Below are positions 1-8,267 of a DNA stretch of 48,108 nt, in pieces. Position 1 is the stretch's first letter. Every line of letters starts with the position of its first letter. Origin of the DNA: UBA4615 sp046046245 (lineage in GTDB: Bacteria > Pseudomonadota > Gammaproteobacteria > Burkholderiales > Burkholderiaceae_E). The stretch spans positions 1 to 48,108 of the forward strand of contig JBJOKE010000079.1 in the NCBI GenBank assembly GCA_046046245.1. The letters are read 5' to 3'. A program made the translations under genes and the position numbers. Under the pieces are notes generated by a model. That model was not told where the DNA came from. It searched no databases and saw only the letters and a list, made by a program, of their open reading frames with translations.

Positions 1-81
1 TCGGTTCTGTCCTCAGTCTGGTTGAAGCGTCGCAACTCCAACCCTACCGGACGTTCCGATGGCCCCCGCAAGGGCCCGCCT

Positions 82-300
82 TCACCGCTCAGCTTCTACA
101 CCACGTCCCGGGACGCCACCCGCCCGTCTCCCGGGCGGCGGCCGGGGATCCAACCCCAGGCGGGTGCGGATCTTCCCGATCGTCGCCCGCTGCAGGATCG
201 CAGCGATGAGCCTCACCTGCCCGGCGCCGCACCTCGGGCAGCGCTGCAGGTCGATGTCGAAGACGCGGTCGAGCGGCCGCGCGCACGGTATGGCCGACCC
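82..300 (-). mobile_element. IS91-like transposase, 3'-terminal remnant (copy 1)
   Basis: Read on the minus strand, this stretch encodes a C-terminal transposase tail with the zinc-finger-like pair CPRCGAG, preceded by RVFDIDLQR and followed by IAAILQRATIGKIRTRLGL and a DPRPPP segment, with a stop at 82-84. This layout is the conserved C-terminal end of IS91-type putative transposases, recognised from memory. There is no start codon or catalytic region, so only about 70 codons remain. Positions 145-200 match 1488-1543 at about 46 of 56 bases. Bases 1-81 show no further gene. It is a dead fragment, not an active element. Confidence 0.65.
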
Positions 301-316
301 GTGGTCGGCTGATCGC

Positions 317-343
317 GCGGCCGGTTCCGCCGGAACCGGCCGC
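317..343 (-). terminator. Hairpin downstream of the deaminase gene, terminator-like
   Basis: A near-perfect 13-base inverted repeat (317-329 with 331-343) lies 8 bases past the stop of the minus-strand deaminase gene. No T tract follows on the minus strand, so a role in transcription termination is inferred from position and stem strength only. Confidence 0.35.
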
Positions 344-351
344 CGCCCGCG

Positions 352-711
352 TCAACCGCCCGGGCGGCCCTCCGCGAAGTCGCGCAGCACCGCCGCCGCC
401 TCGTCGCCGAGCAGCGGCCCGTCGACATGCACCGCCGGGCTCGCACCCGCCAGCACCGCGCGGCTGTCGATCGGCAGCCGCGGATCGCCGAGGATCTCGC
501 CGATCCGGGCCGTCGAGGCGGCGTACACCACCCGCCCCACGCCCGCCCAGAACAGCACGCCGCAGCACATCGCGCACGGCTCGCCGCTCGCATAGACGGT
601 CGAGCCGCGCAGGCTCGCCGCGCCGAACGGCATGTCGCCGAGCCTCGCGGCGTCCCGCGATGCGGCGATCGCCAGGCGCATCATCGACTCGTCGGTGTCA
701 TCGAGGGGCAT
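352..711 (-). CDS. Nucleoside deaminase (cytidine/guanine deaminase fold), internally deleted
   Basis: The 119-residue product matches the small zinc-dependent nucleoside deaminases at both ends. The N-terminal helix runs to the PFGA motif at residues 28-31, and the zinc-binding GEPCAMC motif is at 43-49, followed by the usual FWAGVGRVVYAAS strand. In intact relatives about 40 to 45 residues separate these blocks and carry the HAE motif, which supplies the zinc-binding His and the catalytic Glu. Here PFGA is followed at once by ASLRGSTVYAS, so that segment is missing although the frame stays open. The protein should therefore lack deaminase activity. It follows the flavin reductase gene by 25 bases and probably shares its transcript. 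This is either a decayed gene or an assembly deletion. Confidence 0.7.
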   Translation of the reverse strand: MPLDDTDESMMRLAIAASRDAARLGDMPFGAASLRGSTVYASGEPCAMCCGVLFWAGVGRVVYAASTARIGEILGDPRLPIDSRAVLAGASPAVHVDGPLLGDEAAAVLRDFAEGRPGG

Positions 712-736
712 GGTCGGGTCTCCGGTGAAGAAGGGT

Positions 737-1369
737 TCAGAGGCGATCGATCGGATTCGACTCGGGCGACACGTCGGCGTCGATCGCGAACCGATCGTCG
801 GTCCGCACGTAGTAGCTCGCCCCGAAGCGGCCGACGGGATGGAAGCTGCGGAGATCCACCCGCCAGCGCTCGGTGTCGATCAGGCCCTCCCGTGCGGCGA
901 GCCACTGCACGCGACCGATGAACACGTACCCGCTCGGGATCTCGAGCGTCTCGTGCAGCACGCACTCGAAGGCGACCGGCGCCTCGAGGATCCGGGGCGG
1001 CGAGACGGTGGTCGACGGGACCGGCGTGAGGCCCACGCGCTCGAGCTCGCTGACCTCGGGCGGGAAGGCCTCGCCGCAGGCATGCATCTTCGTCGCCATC
1101 GCAGCGTCGGTGATGTGCACGACGAACTCGCGGCTCGCCAGCACGTTGGCGGCCGTGTCCTTGAGCCGACCGTCCTCCAGCCGGTTGATGCTCAGCATCA
1201 GCAGCGGCGGATCCTCGGCCAGCATGTTGAACATCGAGAACGGCGCGGCGTTGGCCACGCCGTTCTCGCCCAGCGTCGTCACGAGCGCGATGGGCCGCGG
1301 CACGATCAGGCTCGCCATCAGCGTGTAGCGCTGATGGGCGGTCAGGCTCCGGAAATCGACCTCGGTCAT
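737..1369 (-). CDS. Flavin reductase-like, FMN-binding split-barrel domain protein
   Basis: The 210-residue product starts MTEVDFRSLTAHQRYTLMAS and contains VPRPIALVTT, then NAAPFSMFNMLAEDPPLLML, the typical opening of the flavin reductase-like split-barrel family that binds FMN. Members reduce flavin for a partner monooxygenase or act as FMN-dependent oxidoreductases of unknown substrate. The middle holds REFVVHITD and the end GRFGASYYVRTDD, also usual for this group. An ATG 13 codons upstream would add MEWYVAGVTRRGA; I prefer the inner start because it matches the family's N-terminus. It precedes the damaged deaminase gene on the same strand, and the pair sits between two IS91-like remnants. 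The substrate cannot be told from sequence. Confidence 0.8.
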   Translation of the reverse strand: MTEVDFRSLTAHQRYTLMASLIVPRPIALVTTLGENGVANAAPFSMFNMLAEDPPLLMLSINRLEDGRLKDTAANVLASREFVVHITDAAMATKMHACGEAFPPEVSELERVGLTPVPSTTVSPPRILEAPVAFECVLHETLEIPSGYVFIGRVQWLAAREGLIDTERWRVDLRSFHPVGRFGASYYVRTDDRFAIDADVSPESNPIDRL

Positions 1370-1436
1370 CGCGCCGCGCCGTGTGACGCCGGCGACGTAC
1401 CACTCCATCTGCCACAGCTCGTCCTCGCAGATCGTG

Positions 1437-1543
1437 CGCGGCGGACTCGTGACCCGCCTCGCGCGCCTTGCTGCGCGGCGGCGGCTGAGGATCCAGCCCC
1501 AGGTGGGTGAGGCTCCTGCCGATCACCGCCCGCTCCAGGATCG
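1437..1543 (-). mobile_element. IS91-like transposase, 3'-terminal remnant (copy 2)
   Basis: On the minus strand this encodes ILERAVIGRSLTHLGLDPQ followed by PPPRSKAREAGHESAA, the extreme C-terminus of an IS91-type transposase. It is the same part of the protein as the remnant at 82-300 and in the same orientation. The closest stretch is 1488-1543 against 145-200, about 46 of 56 bases identical, so the two copies are related but not recent duplicates. No start, no catalytic domain and no terminal repeats are visible. Confidence 0.6.
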
Positions 1544-1665
1544 GCGGCTACGCGGTGGGCTGGGTGCCGCAGGACGGGCCGGTGGGCCTCGGGCTGCCGA
1601 TGGCGGCGTTCACGCTCGGGGCGATCGCGGCACAGGCGATGCTGCCGAGGGCGCGGGGGCGCTGA
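1544..1665 (+). pseudogene. C-terminal fragment of a membrane protein, possibly a transporter
   Basis: A plus-strand frame reads GGYAVGWVPQDGPVGLGLPM then AAFTLGAIAAQAM and ends LPRARGR with a TGA at 1663-1665. It looks like the last membrane helix and basic tail of a transporter, possibly of the MFS. The frame has no start of its own and begins exactly where the similarity to the transposase remnant stops (1543), which suggests that the rest of the gene was lost at that junction. The family is a guess; the fragment is about 40 codons long. Confidence 0.35.
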
Positions 1666-1757
1666 GGGGGTGGCCGAAAGGGGGCGTCGCCACGCCCTGC
1701 CCCGCGAACCGCGCCGCGGCGCCGGTCGACCCGCCCGCGCGCGGACTGTCGTTCACA

Positions 1758-2954
1758 ATGGCGCCCGTGCCCCGAACCCCGCCTCGCCTGCTCACCCTCA
1801 CGCTGCTGACCGCGCTGTCGGCGCTGACCCTCAACATGCTGCTGCCCTCGCTGCCGTCGATGGCACGCGACCTGGCCGCGCGCGAATCGGTGACCGCACT
1901 GGCGGTGTCGGGCTACATGCTGGCGTCGGCGGTGTTCCAGCTGGTGCTCGGCCCGCTCTCGGACCGGTACGGTCGCCGCGCGATCATGCTCGGCGCCCTG
2001 ACGATCTTCTCCGTGGCATCGCTGGGCTGCATGCTCGCGCAGGACGTCGCCGTGCTGCTGGCCTGCCGCGTGATGCAGGCCGTGATCATCGCGGGCACGG
2101 TGGTGTCGAGCGCCGTCATCCGCGACCAGCATTCGGCCATCGAGTCCGCCGCGAAGCTCAGCCTGATCGCCTCCGCGATGGCGGTGGCGCCGATGCTCGG
2201 ACCCATGCTGGGGGGGCTGCTGGACGTGACGCTGGGGTGGCGTTCGGTGTTCGCGCTGTACGCCGGTGTGGGCGGCGGGCTGCTGGTGCTGGCCTGGGTC
2301 GACATGGGCGAGACCCGCGCACCCGGGCTGCCCCCGCCGAAGTGGCGCGACTGGATGGACCTGCTGCGATCGGCCCGGTACTGGTCCTATGTGCTGTGCG
2401 TGACCTTCTCGGTCGGTGCCTTCTACGTGTTCGTCACCGGCGTGCCCTACGTGGGCGCGGCGGCCTGGGGCCTGTCGCCCGCACAGGTCGGCATCGGCGT
2501 GGGGTCGATCACCTGCGGCTTCCTCGTCGGCGCGGCCATCAGCGCGCGCCAGGCCCGTCGCCGCGGCGTGGGCGTGCTGCTGGTGTCGGGCCGGGTGGTG
2601 TCGGTGACCGCGATGGCGGTGGCCCTGACGGTGTTCGCGGCCGGCGTGTCGCACCCGCTGGCACTCTTCGGGCCGACCCTCTTCGTCGGCCTGGGCAATG
2701 GCCTGACGCTGCCCGCTGCCAACGCCGGCACCATGTCGGTTCGCCCCGCACTGGCGGGGACGGCGGCGGGCCTGAGCGGCGCGCTGTCCATGGCGCTGGG
2801 GGCCGTGCTGAGCGCGCTCACGGCGGTGGTGGTCGAGCGGTCCGCCACGCCGGCCGCCTTGCTGCTCATCATCACAGGCTGCTCGCTGCTGTCGCTCGTG
2901 GCCGCGCTCGTGGCCCTGCGCATGGAGCGGGGCGCGTCACCTGGCGTCGGCTAG
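1758..2954 (+). CDS. MFS drug-resistance transporter, Bcr/CflA type
   Basis: The 398-residue protein has about 12 hydrophobic segments and the length usual for the DHA1 Bcr/CflA branch of the major facilitator superfamily, inner-membrane proton-driven exporters of drugs and small metabolites. The loop after helix 2 carries motif A, GPLSDRYGRR at residues 65-74, and the helix 5 region has the antiporter-type pattern VAPMLGPMLGGLL. The start at MAPVPRTPPRLL puts the first membrane segment at residue 11; longer versions of the frame read through non-coding sequence and the IS remnant. No Shine-Dalgarno sequence is evident before the ATG. It stands alone and converges on icmF. The substrate is unknown. 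Confidence 0.85.
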   Translation: MAPVPRTPPRLLTLTLLTALSALTLNMLLPSLPSMARDLAARESVTALAVSGYMLASAVFQLVLGPLSDRYGRRAIMLGALTIFSVASLGCMLAQDVAVLLACRVMQAVIIAGTVVSSAVIRDQHSAIESAAKLSLIASAMAVAPMLGPMLGGLLDVTLGWRSVFALYAGVGGGLLVLAWVDMGETRAPGLPPPKWRDWMDLLRSARYWSYVLCVTFSVGAFYVFVTGVPYVGAAAWGLSPAQVGIGVGSITCGFLVGAAISARQARRRGVGVLLVSGRVVSVTAMAVALTVFAAGVSHPLALFGPTLFVGLGNGLTLPAANAGTMSVRPALAGTAAGLSGALSMALGAVLSALTAVVVERSATPAALLLIITGCSLLSLVAALVALRMERGASPGVG

Positions 2955-3126
2955 CTGCCGACCGAGGGTGCGAGCCCGCAGCATGCCGAAGTGATCCGCC
3001 AGGAGCTCGAGGTCGAGCACGGCATCGTGATCGGACATCCCGTTTCCCCGGTATCGGTCGGCCGACCGCGACGTCGCCCGGTTTCCGGCGCTGAGGGCAC
3101 ACAACCCCGTGGTCGGCCGATCGCGA
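2955..3126. other. Convergent intergenic region with short direct repeat and possible tiny ORF
   Basis: The gap between the convergent MFS and icmF genes holds a 16-base direct repeat, GGTCGGCCGAYCGCGA, at 3056-3071 and 3111-3126, the second copy just beyond the icmF stop. A similar string occurs at 302-315. A minus-strand ORF of 33 codons (3038-2937, starting MSDHDAVLDLELLADHFGML) has GC-rich third positions but overlaps the MFS stop, and I cannot assign it to a family. It may be chance. Confidence 0.3.
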
Positions 3127-6100
3127 TCACATGTTCCGCCGGTACTGCCCGCCGACCTCGAACAGCGCGTTCGTGATCTGACCCAGCGAGCACACCCGCA
3201 CCGCGTCCATCAGCGCGCCGAAGACGTTGCCGTCGGCGATCACCGTGTCCTTGAGCCGCTGCAGCATCGCCGCCGACTCGGCGGCGTGAGTCGACTGGAA
3301 CCCCTCGAGCCGCGCGAGCTGCGAGCGCTTCTCCTCCTCGGTCGAGCGTGCCAGCTCGAGCTTCTCCGGGATGGGGTCCCCGTGCGGGTTCCTGAAGGTG
3401 TTCACGCCGATGATCGGGTACTCGCCGGTGTGCTTCAGGTGCTCGTAGTGCATCGACTCGTCCTGGATCTTGCCGCGCTGGTAGCCGGTCTCCATCGCGC
3501 CCAGCACGCCGCCGCGCTCGGCGATCCGCTCGAACTCGGCGAGCACCGCCTCCTCCACCAGCTCGGTCAGGTCCTCGACGACGAACGAGCCCTGCAGCGG
3601 ATTCTCGTTCTTCGCCAGCCCCCATTCGCGGTTGATGATCAGCTGGATCGCCATCGCGCGGCGCACGCTGTCCTCGGTGGGCGTGGTGATCGCCTCGTCG
3701 AACGCGTTGGTGTGCAGGCTGTTGGCGTTGTCGTAGGTGGCGATCAGCGCCTGCAGGGTCGTTCGGATGTCGTTGAACTGGATCTCCTGAGCGTGCAGCG
3801 AGCGGCCCGAGGTCTGGCAGTGGTACTTGAGCTTCTGGCTGCGCTCGTTCGCGCCGTAGCGGTCGCGCATCGCCACCGCCCAGATCCGGCGCGCCACGCG
3901 CCCGAGCACGGTGTACTCGGGGTCCATGCCGTTGCTGAAGAAGAACGACAGGTTCGGCGCGAAGTCGTCGATGTGCATCCCGCGGGCCAGGTACGCCTCG
4001 ACGAAGGTGAAGCCGTTCGACAGCGTGAAGGCGAGCTGCGAGATCGGGTTCGCGCCGGCCTCGGCGATGTGGTAGCCGGAGATCGACACCGAGTAGAAGT
4101 TGCGCACGTCGTGGTGGACGAACCATTCCTGGATGTCGCCCATCACCTTCAGCGAGAACTCGGTCGAGAAGATGCAGGTGTTCTGGCCCTGGTCCTCCTT
4201 GAGGATGTCGGCCTGCACGGTGCCGCGGACGTTCGCGAGCGTCCACGCGCGGATCTTCGCGATCTCGTCGTCGGTGGGCGCGCGGCCGTTCTGCGCGGTG
4301 AACTTCTCGACCTGCTGGTCGATCGCGGTGTTCATGAACATCGCGAGGATCGTGGGCGCCGGGCCGTTGATCGTCATGCTGACGCTCGTGGCCGGGTCGC
4401 AGAGGTCGAAGCCGCCGTAGAGCACCTTCATGTCCTCGAGCGTGGCGATGCTCACGCCCGAGTTGCCGACCTTGCCGTAGATGTCCGGCCGCAGGTCCGG
4501 GTCGTTGCCGTAGAGCGTGACGCTGTCGAACGCGGTGGACAGGCGCTTCGCCGGCATCCCCTCGGACAGCAGCTTGAAGCGGCGGTTCGTGCGGAACGGA
4601 TCGCCCTCGCCCGCGAACATCCGCGTCGGGTCCTCGCCCTCGCGCTTGAACGCGAAGACGCCCGCGGTGAACGGGAACGAGCCCGGCACGTTCTCCAGCA
4701 GCAGCCACTTCAGCAGCTCGCCGTGGTCCTCGTACTGCGGCAGCACCACCTTGCGGATCTTCGTGCCCGACAGCGAGGTCCGCACGAGCTCGGTACGGAT
4801 CTCCCTGTCGCGGATCTTCACGACATACTCGTCGCCGGAGTACGCCGTCCTCATGTCCGGCCACATCGCGAGCAGCTTGCGCGAGGCGGCCTCGAGATCG
4901 GTCTCGCGGCGCACGGCGAGCGCGGTCACGGTGTCGCGCGCGCCGGACTTCGTCGGATCGTCCTCCTCGAGCATCCGCGCGCTCTCGCGCAGCTGCTGGA
5001 CCTCGCGGGCGAGCTTCGCCTGCGCGCGGGCCTTGCGCTTGTAGCCGCGGACGGTGTCGGCGATGTCGGCGAGGTAGCGCACCCGCGCCGGCGGTACGAT
5101 CACCGAGCGCGCGCTCGACTGGCGCGCGGCCACGCGGGCGAGCCGTCCGCCGGTGCCCGGCGCGTCGTCGGTCGCCGCGCCCTCGCGCGGCTGCGCGCCG
5201 AGCGGCAGCCGCAGGCCCAGCTCGACCAGCCGGCCGAGCAGCCCCTGGTAGAGCGCGGTCACGCCGTCGTCGTTGAACCGCGAGGCCTGCGTGCCGAACA
5301 CCGGCATCCGGTCGGGCGGCGTCGTCCACAGCTCGCGGTTGCGCTGGACCTGCTTGGAGACGTCGCGCAGCGCGTCCATCGAGCCCTTGCGGTCGAACTT
5401 GTTGATCGCGACGAAGTCGGCGAAGTCGAGCATGTCGATCTTCTCGAGCTGGCTCGCCGCGCCGAACTCCGGCGTCATCACGTAGAGCGTGCTGTCGACC
5501 AGCGGCACGATCGCCGCGTCGCCCTGGCCGATGCCCGAGGTCTCGACCACGATCAGGTCGAAGCCCGCGACCTTGCAGGCGGCGATCACGTCGGGCAGCG
5601 CCTGGCTGATCTCGCTGCCGGCGTCGCGCGTGGCGAGCGAGCGCATGAACACGTTCGGATGGTCGATCGCGTTCATCCGGATGCGGTCGCCGAGCAGCGC
5701 GCCGCCCGACTTGCGGCGGGTCGGGTCGACCGAGATGATCGCCACGCGCAGCGCGTCGTCCTGGTCGAGCCGGAAGCGGCGGACCAGCTCGTCGGTCAGG
5801 CTCGACTTGCCGGCGCCGCCGGTGCCGGTGATGCCGAGCGTGGGCGTCTTCGCGACGTCGGCGCGCTTGTGGAGCTCGGCGCGCAGCGCGGCGAAGCCCG
5901 GCGCGTCGAGGCCGCCCGGGGCCGTGCCGTTCTCGAGCGCGGTGAGCAGCTGCGCGAGCGCGCGGCGCGAGCGGGCGATCGAGGCGCGACCGCCCTCGGT
6001 CGCGGCGGTGGCGTCGGCGGGCAGCACGATCGCATCGAGCGACGACGGCGCGTACGACGCCAGGTTCACGTCGCAGCGCGCGATCATGTCGCCGATCATC

Positions 6101-6519
6101 CCGGCCAGCCCCATCTTCTGGCCGTCCTCGGGCGAGTAGATCCGCTCGACGCCGTAGGCGTGCAGCTCGCGGATCTCGGCCGGCACGATCACGCCGCCGC
6201 CGCCGCCGAAGACCTTCACGTGGCCCGCGCCGTTGGCGCGCAGCAGGTCGATCATGTACTTGAAGTACTCGACGTGCCCGCCCTGGTAGGACGAGACGGC
6301 GATCCCCTGCACGTCCTCCTGCAGCGCGCAGTCGACCACCTCCTTCACCGAGCGGTTGTGCCCGAGGTGGATCACCTCGCAGCCCATGCTCTGGAGGATC
6401 CGCCGCATGATGTTGATCGACGCGTCGTGGCCGTCGAACAGCGAGGCGGCGGTGACGAAGCGCACCTTGTGGGTCATCCGGTACTCGGCGAGCTTCCTGG
6501 CGTCGGACAGGTCGGTCAT
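3127..6519 (-). CDS. icmF: Fused isobutyryl-CoA mutase IcmF (B12-dependent mutase with G-protein chaperone)
   Basis: The 1130-residue protein has the three-part layout of IcmF, which interconverts isobutyryl-CoA and n-butyryl-CoA using adenosylcobalamin. The N-terminal B12 domain has FDGHDASINIMRR, with the cobalt-ligating His at residue 31. The middle is a MeaB-like GTPase chaperone with Walker A GTGGAGKS at 232-239 and NKFD at 373-376. The C-terminal (beta/alpha)8 mutase domain from about 550 on has TAGVFAFKREGEDPTRMF and VSISGYHIAEAGANP, which carries the active-site His. The start at MTDLSDARKLAEYRM is chosen because it matches the B12-domain edge; a frame extension of 48 codons upstream crosses an operator-like repeat. 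It lies downstream of a thiolase gene on the same strand, consistent with branched- or short-chain acyl-CoA breakdown. Length and motifs are intact. Confidence 0.95.
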   Translation of the reverse strand: MTDLSDARKLAEYRMTHKVRFVTAASLFDGHDASINIMRRILQSMGCEVIHLGHNRSVKEVVDCALQEDVQGIAVSSYQGGHVEYFKYMIDLLRANGAGHVKVFGGGGGVIVPAEIRELHAYGVERIYSPEDGQKMGLAGMIGDMIARCDVNLASYAPSSLDAIVLPADATAATEGGRASIARSRRALAQLLTALENGTAPGGLDAPGFAALRAELHKRADVAKTPTLGITGTGGAGKSSLTDELVRRFRLDQDDALRVAIISVDPTRRKSGGALLGDRIRMNAIDHPNVFMRSLATRDAGSEISQALPDVIAACKVAGFDLIVVETSGIGQGDAAIVPLVDSTLYVMTPEFGAASQLEKIDMLDFADFVAINKFDRKGSMDALRDVSKQVQRNRELWTTPPDRMPVFGTQASRFNDDGVTALYQGLLGRLVELGLRLPLGAQPREGAATDDAPGTGGRLARVAARQSSARSVIVPPARVRYLADIADTVRGYKRKARAQAKLAREVQQLRESARMLEEDDPTKSGARDTVTALAVRRETDLEAASRKLLAMWPDMRTAYSGDEYVVKIRDREIRTELVRTSLSGTKIRKVVLPQYEDHGELLKWLLLENVPGSFPFTAGVFAFKREGEDPTRMFAGEGDPFRTNRRFKLLSEGMPAKRLSTAFDSVTLYGNDPDLRPDIYGKVGNSGVSIATLEDMKVLYGGFDLCDPATSVSMTINGPAPTILAMFMNTAIDQQVEKFTAQNGRAPTDDEIAKIRAWTLANVRGTVQADILKEDQGQNTCIFSTEFSLKVMGDIQEWFVHHDVRNFYSVSISGYHIAEAGANPISQLAFTLSNGFTFVEAYLARGMHIDDFAPNLSFFFSNGMDPEYTVLGRVARRIWAVAMRDRYGANERSQKLKYHCQTSGRSLHAQEIQFNDIRTTLQALIATYDNANSLHTNAFDEAITTPTEDSVRRAMAIQLIINREWGLAKNENPLQGSFVVEDLTELVEEAVLAEFERIAERGGVLGAMETGYQRGKIQDESMHYEHLKHTGEYPIIGVNTFRNPHGDPIPEKLELARSTEEEKRSQLARLEGFQSTHAAESAAMLQRLKDTVIADGNVFGALMDAVRVCSLGQITNALFEVGGQYRRNM

Positions 6520-6640
6520 GAGGGGCGTCTCCGAAAGGGGGGCGGGACCATCGGGTCGGCGTGGCGCCCCGACTCGCGGGGCACGCGCGGACCCGCGGCC
6601 CGAAGGCGCGATTGTCCGACGATCCGGCCGTCGGAGGCTA

Positions 6641-6664
6641 ATTGACGTTGACGTAAGCGTCAAT
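6641..6664 (-). promoter_or_regulatory. Operator-like repeat and probable promoter upstream of icmF
   Basis: About 120 bases before the icmF start there are two adjacent TTGACG units on the plus strand (6642-6647 and 6648-6653), and CGTCAA (6658-6663). The outer pair forms the inverted repeat ATTGACG-N10-CGTCAAT and the inner pair TTGACG-N4-CGTCAA. On the minus strand TTGACG followed after 17 bases by TAGCCT could be a sigma-70 promoter with a poor -10. The motif resembles, from memory, operators of acyl-CoA-catabolism regulators such as LiuR; which regulator binds is inference. Confidence 0.5.
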
Positions 6665-6744
6665 CGGCGGGCGCAGCGGACGACGGAATGGGCGGGAGGC
6701 CGGCAGCGGCGTGCAACCCGCGACCGCCGGACCCCGGAAACGCA

Positions 6745-6779
6745 CGGGGCGCGCCCGGATCAGCTCCGGACGCGCCCCG
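6745..6779 (-). terminator. Hairpin between thiolase and icmF, terminator-like
   Basis: A strong stem pairs CGGGGCGCG (6745-6753) with CGCGCCCCG (6771-6779), with a second inner stem CCGGA/TCCGG. It sits 47 bases past the thiolase stop on the minus strand. No T tract follows, so it could be a weak terminator or attenuator separating the thiolase from icmF, which appears to have its own promoter. Confidence 0.4.
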
Positions 6780-6825
6780 CGGGCCCGCGCACTCGAACGG
6801 GCGCCTGCGCAGGTCCTCTCGCGCG

Positions 6826-8004
6826 TCAGACCCGCTCGAGGATCGTCACGTTCGCCTGGCCGCCGCCCTCGCACATCGTCTGCAGGCCGTAGCGCTTGCC
6901 GCGCGCATGCAGCGCGTGCACCAGCGTGGTCATCAGCTTCGCGCCCGAGCCGCCGAGCGGGTGGCCGAGAGAGATCGCGCCGCCGTTGACGTTCATCCGC
7001 TCCGGATCGGCGCCGGTGGCCTTCAGCCACGCGAGCGGCACCGACGCGAAGGCCTCGTTGACCTCGAAGAGGTCGATGTCGTCGATCTTCATGCCGGCCT
7101 TCTTCAGGGCCCGCTCGGTCGCCGGCAGCGGCGCCTCGAGCATGATCACCGGGTCGTGGCCGATCAGCGTGAGGTGGTGGACGCGGGCGATCGGCGTCAG
7201 GCCGAAGGTCTTGAGCGCGCGCTCGCTGACCACCATCAGGCCGGCCGCGCCGTCGCAGATCTGCGAGGCGTTGGCCGCGGTGATCGCGCCGCCTTCCTGC
7301 AGCGTCTTCACGCCCCGGATGCCCTCCAGGCTCGCGTCGAAGCGGATGCCCTCGTCGATGGTGTGCATCTCGTCGGCGGCGGTGCCGTCGGCGCGGCGCA
7401 CCGCCACCGGCACGATCTCCTTGCCGAACGCGCCGGCCCGGGTCGCGGCGATCGCGCGCTGGTGGCTCTGCAGCGCGTAGGTGTCGAGGTCGTCGCGGTT
7501 CAGGCCGTACTTCTTCACCATCATCTCGGCGCCGATGAACTGGCTGAAGTCCGGGCCGGGATACTTGGCGCGGATCGCGGGGCTCATGTAGTGGCCCATG
7601 CCGTTCTTCGCGGCGAGGATCGTGGGCGAGCCCATCGGCACGCGCGACATGCTCTCGACGCCGGCGGCGATCACCACGTCCATCGTGCCCGACATCACCG
7701 CCTGGGCGGCGAAGTGCACCGCCTGCTGCGACGAGCCGCACTGGCGGTCGACCGAGGTGCCGGGCACGTGCTCGGGCAGCTTCGAGGCGAGCACCGCGTT
7801 GCGGGCCACGTCGGTGGCCTGCTCGCCGATCTGGCCGACGCAGCCCATGATCACGTCCTCGATCCCGTTCGGATCGATGCCGCTGCGATCGACCAGCGCG
7901 TCGAGTACCTGCGCGGCCAGGTCGACCGGATGCCAGCCGGACAGCCGGCCGCCCTTCCTGCCGCCCGCGGTCCGCGCGGCGGCGACGATGAATGCTTCAG
8001 CCAT
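6826..8004 (-). CDS. Acetyl-CoA C-acyltransferase (thiolase)
   Basis: The 392-residue protein is a full-length thiolase: thiolytic cleavage of 3-ketoacyl-CoA, or the reverse condensation of acetyl-CoA. The nucleophile is Cys89 in SVDRQCGSSQQAVHFAAQAV. NEAFA, GHPLGG and the second catalytic Cys in CEGGGQANVTILERV at the C-terminus are all present. A GAGGAG Shine-Dalgarno sequence lies before the ATG. It precedes icmF on the same strand, with a hairpin and a promoter-like repeat between them, so the two may be separately expressed but serve a related acyl-CoA pathway. Whether it prefers short chains (AtoB-like) or long chains (FadA-like) cannot be decided here. Confidence 0.92.
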   Translation of the reverse strand: MAEAFIVAAARTAGGRKGGRLSGWHPVDLAAQVLDALVDRSGIDPNGIEDVIMGCVGQIGEQATDVARNAVLASKLPEHVPGTSVDRQCGSSQQAVHFAAQAVMSGTMDVVIAAGVESMSRVPMGSPTILAAKNGMGHYMSPAIRAKYPGPDFSQFIGAEMMVKKYGLNRDDLDTYALQSHQRAIAATRAGAFGKEIVPVAVRRADGTAADEMHTIDEGIRFDASLEGIRGVKTLQEGGAITAANASQICDGAAGLMVVSERALKTFGLTPIARVHHLTLIGHDPVIMLEAPLPATERALKKAGMKIDDIDLFEVNEAFASVPLAWLKATGADPERMNVNGGAISLGHPLGGSGAKLMTTLVHALHARGKRYGLQTMCEGGGQANVTILERV

Positions 8005-8163
8005 GTTCGTGTCTCCTCGTTCGAGGCAGGGGATCGTTCGGAGCGCGAAGTGTGGCACGAACGGCCGGACGCCGTGGGCGCCGGGCGGCGGCCACGGTTC
8101 CGCGGAGCGGGCGGGCGGATGCCGGTGGGCAGGCCGACGGCGCGGCGCACGGGGCGCACGGAG

Positions 8164-8199
8164 TGCGCGGGGTGCGCGGGGTGCGCGGGGTGCGCGGGG
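8164..8199. repeat. Four perfect copies of a 9-base repeat
   Basis: TGCGCGGGG is repeated four times without change (8164-8172, 8173-8181, 8182-8190, 8191-8199) in the gap between the thiolase and the Cache-CheW gene. Near-copies flank the array. It is non-coding on both strands as far as I can see. Confidence 0.9.
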
Positions 8200-8267
8200 C
8201 GGGGGCCCGGCGGGCGGGCTGCGGGCGGGTCCCGCGTGCACCGCCCGCGGAACGCCCGGGCCGTGCC

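Noticed and set aside
6520..6663. N-terminal extension of IcmF by 48 residues
   Set aside because: The extension is Arg/Pro-rich, does not match the B12-domain start, and would be translated from the operator-like repeat.
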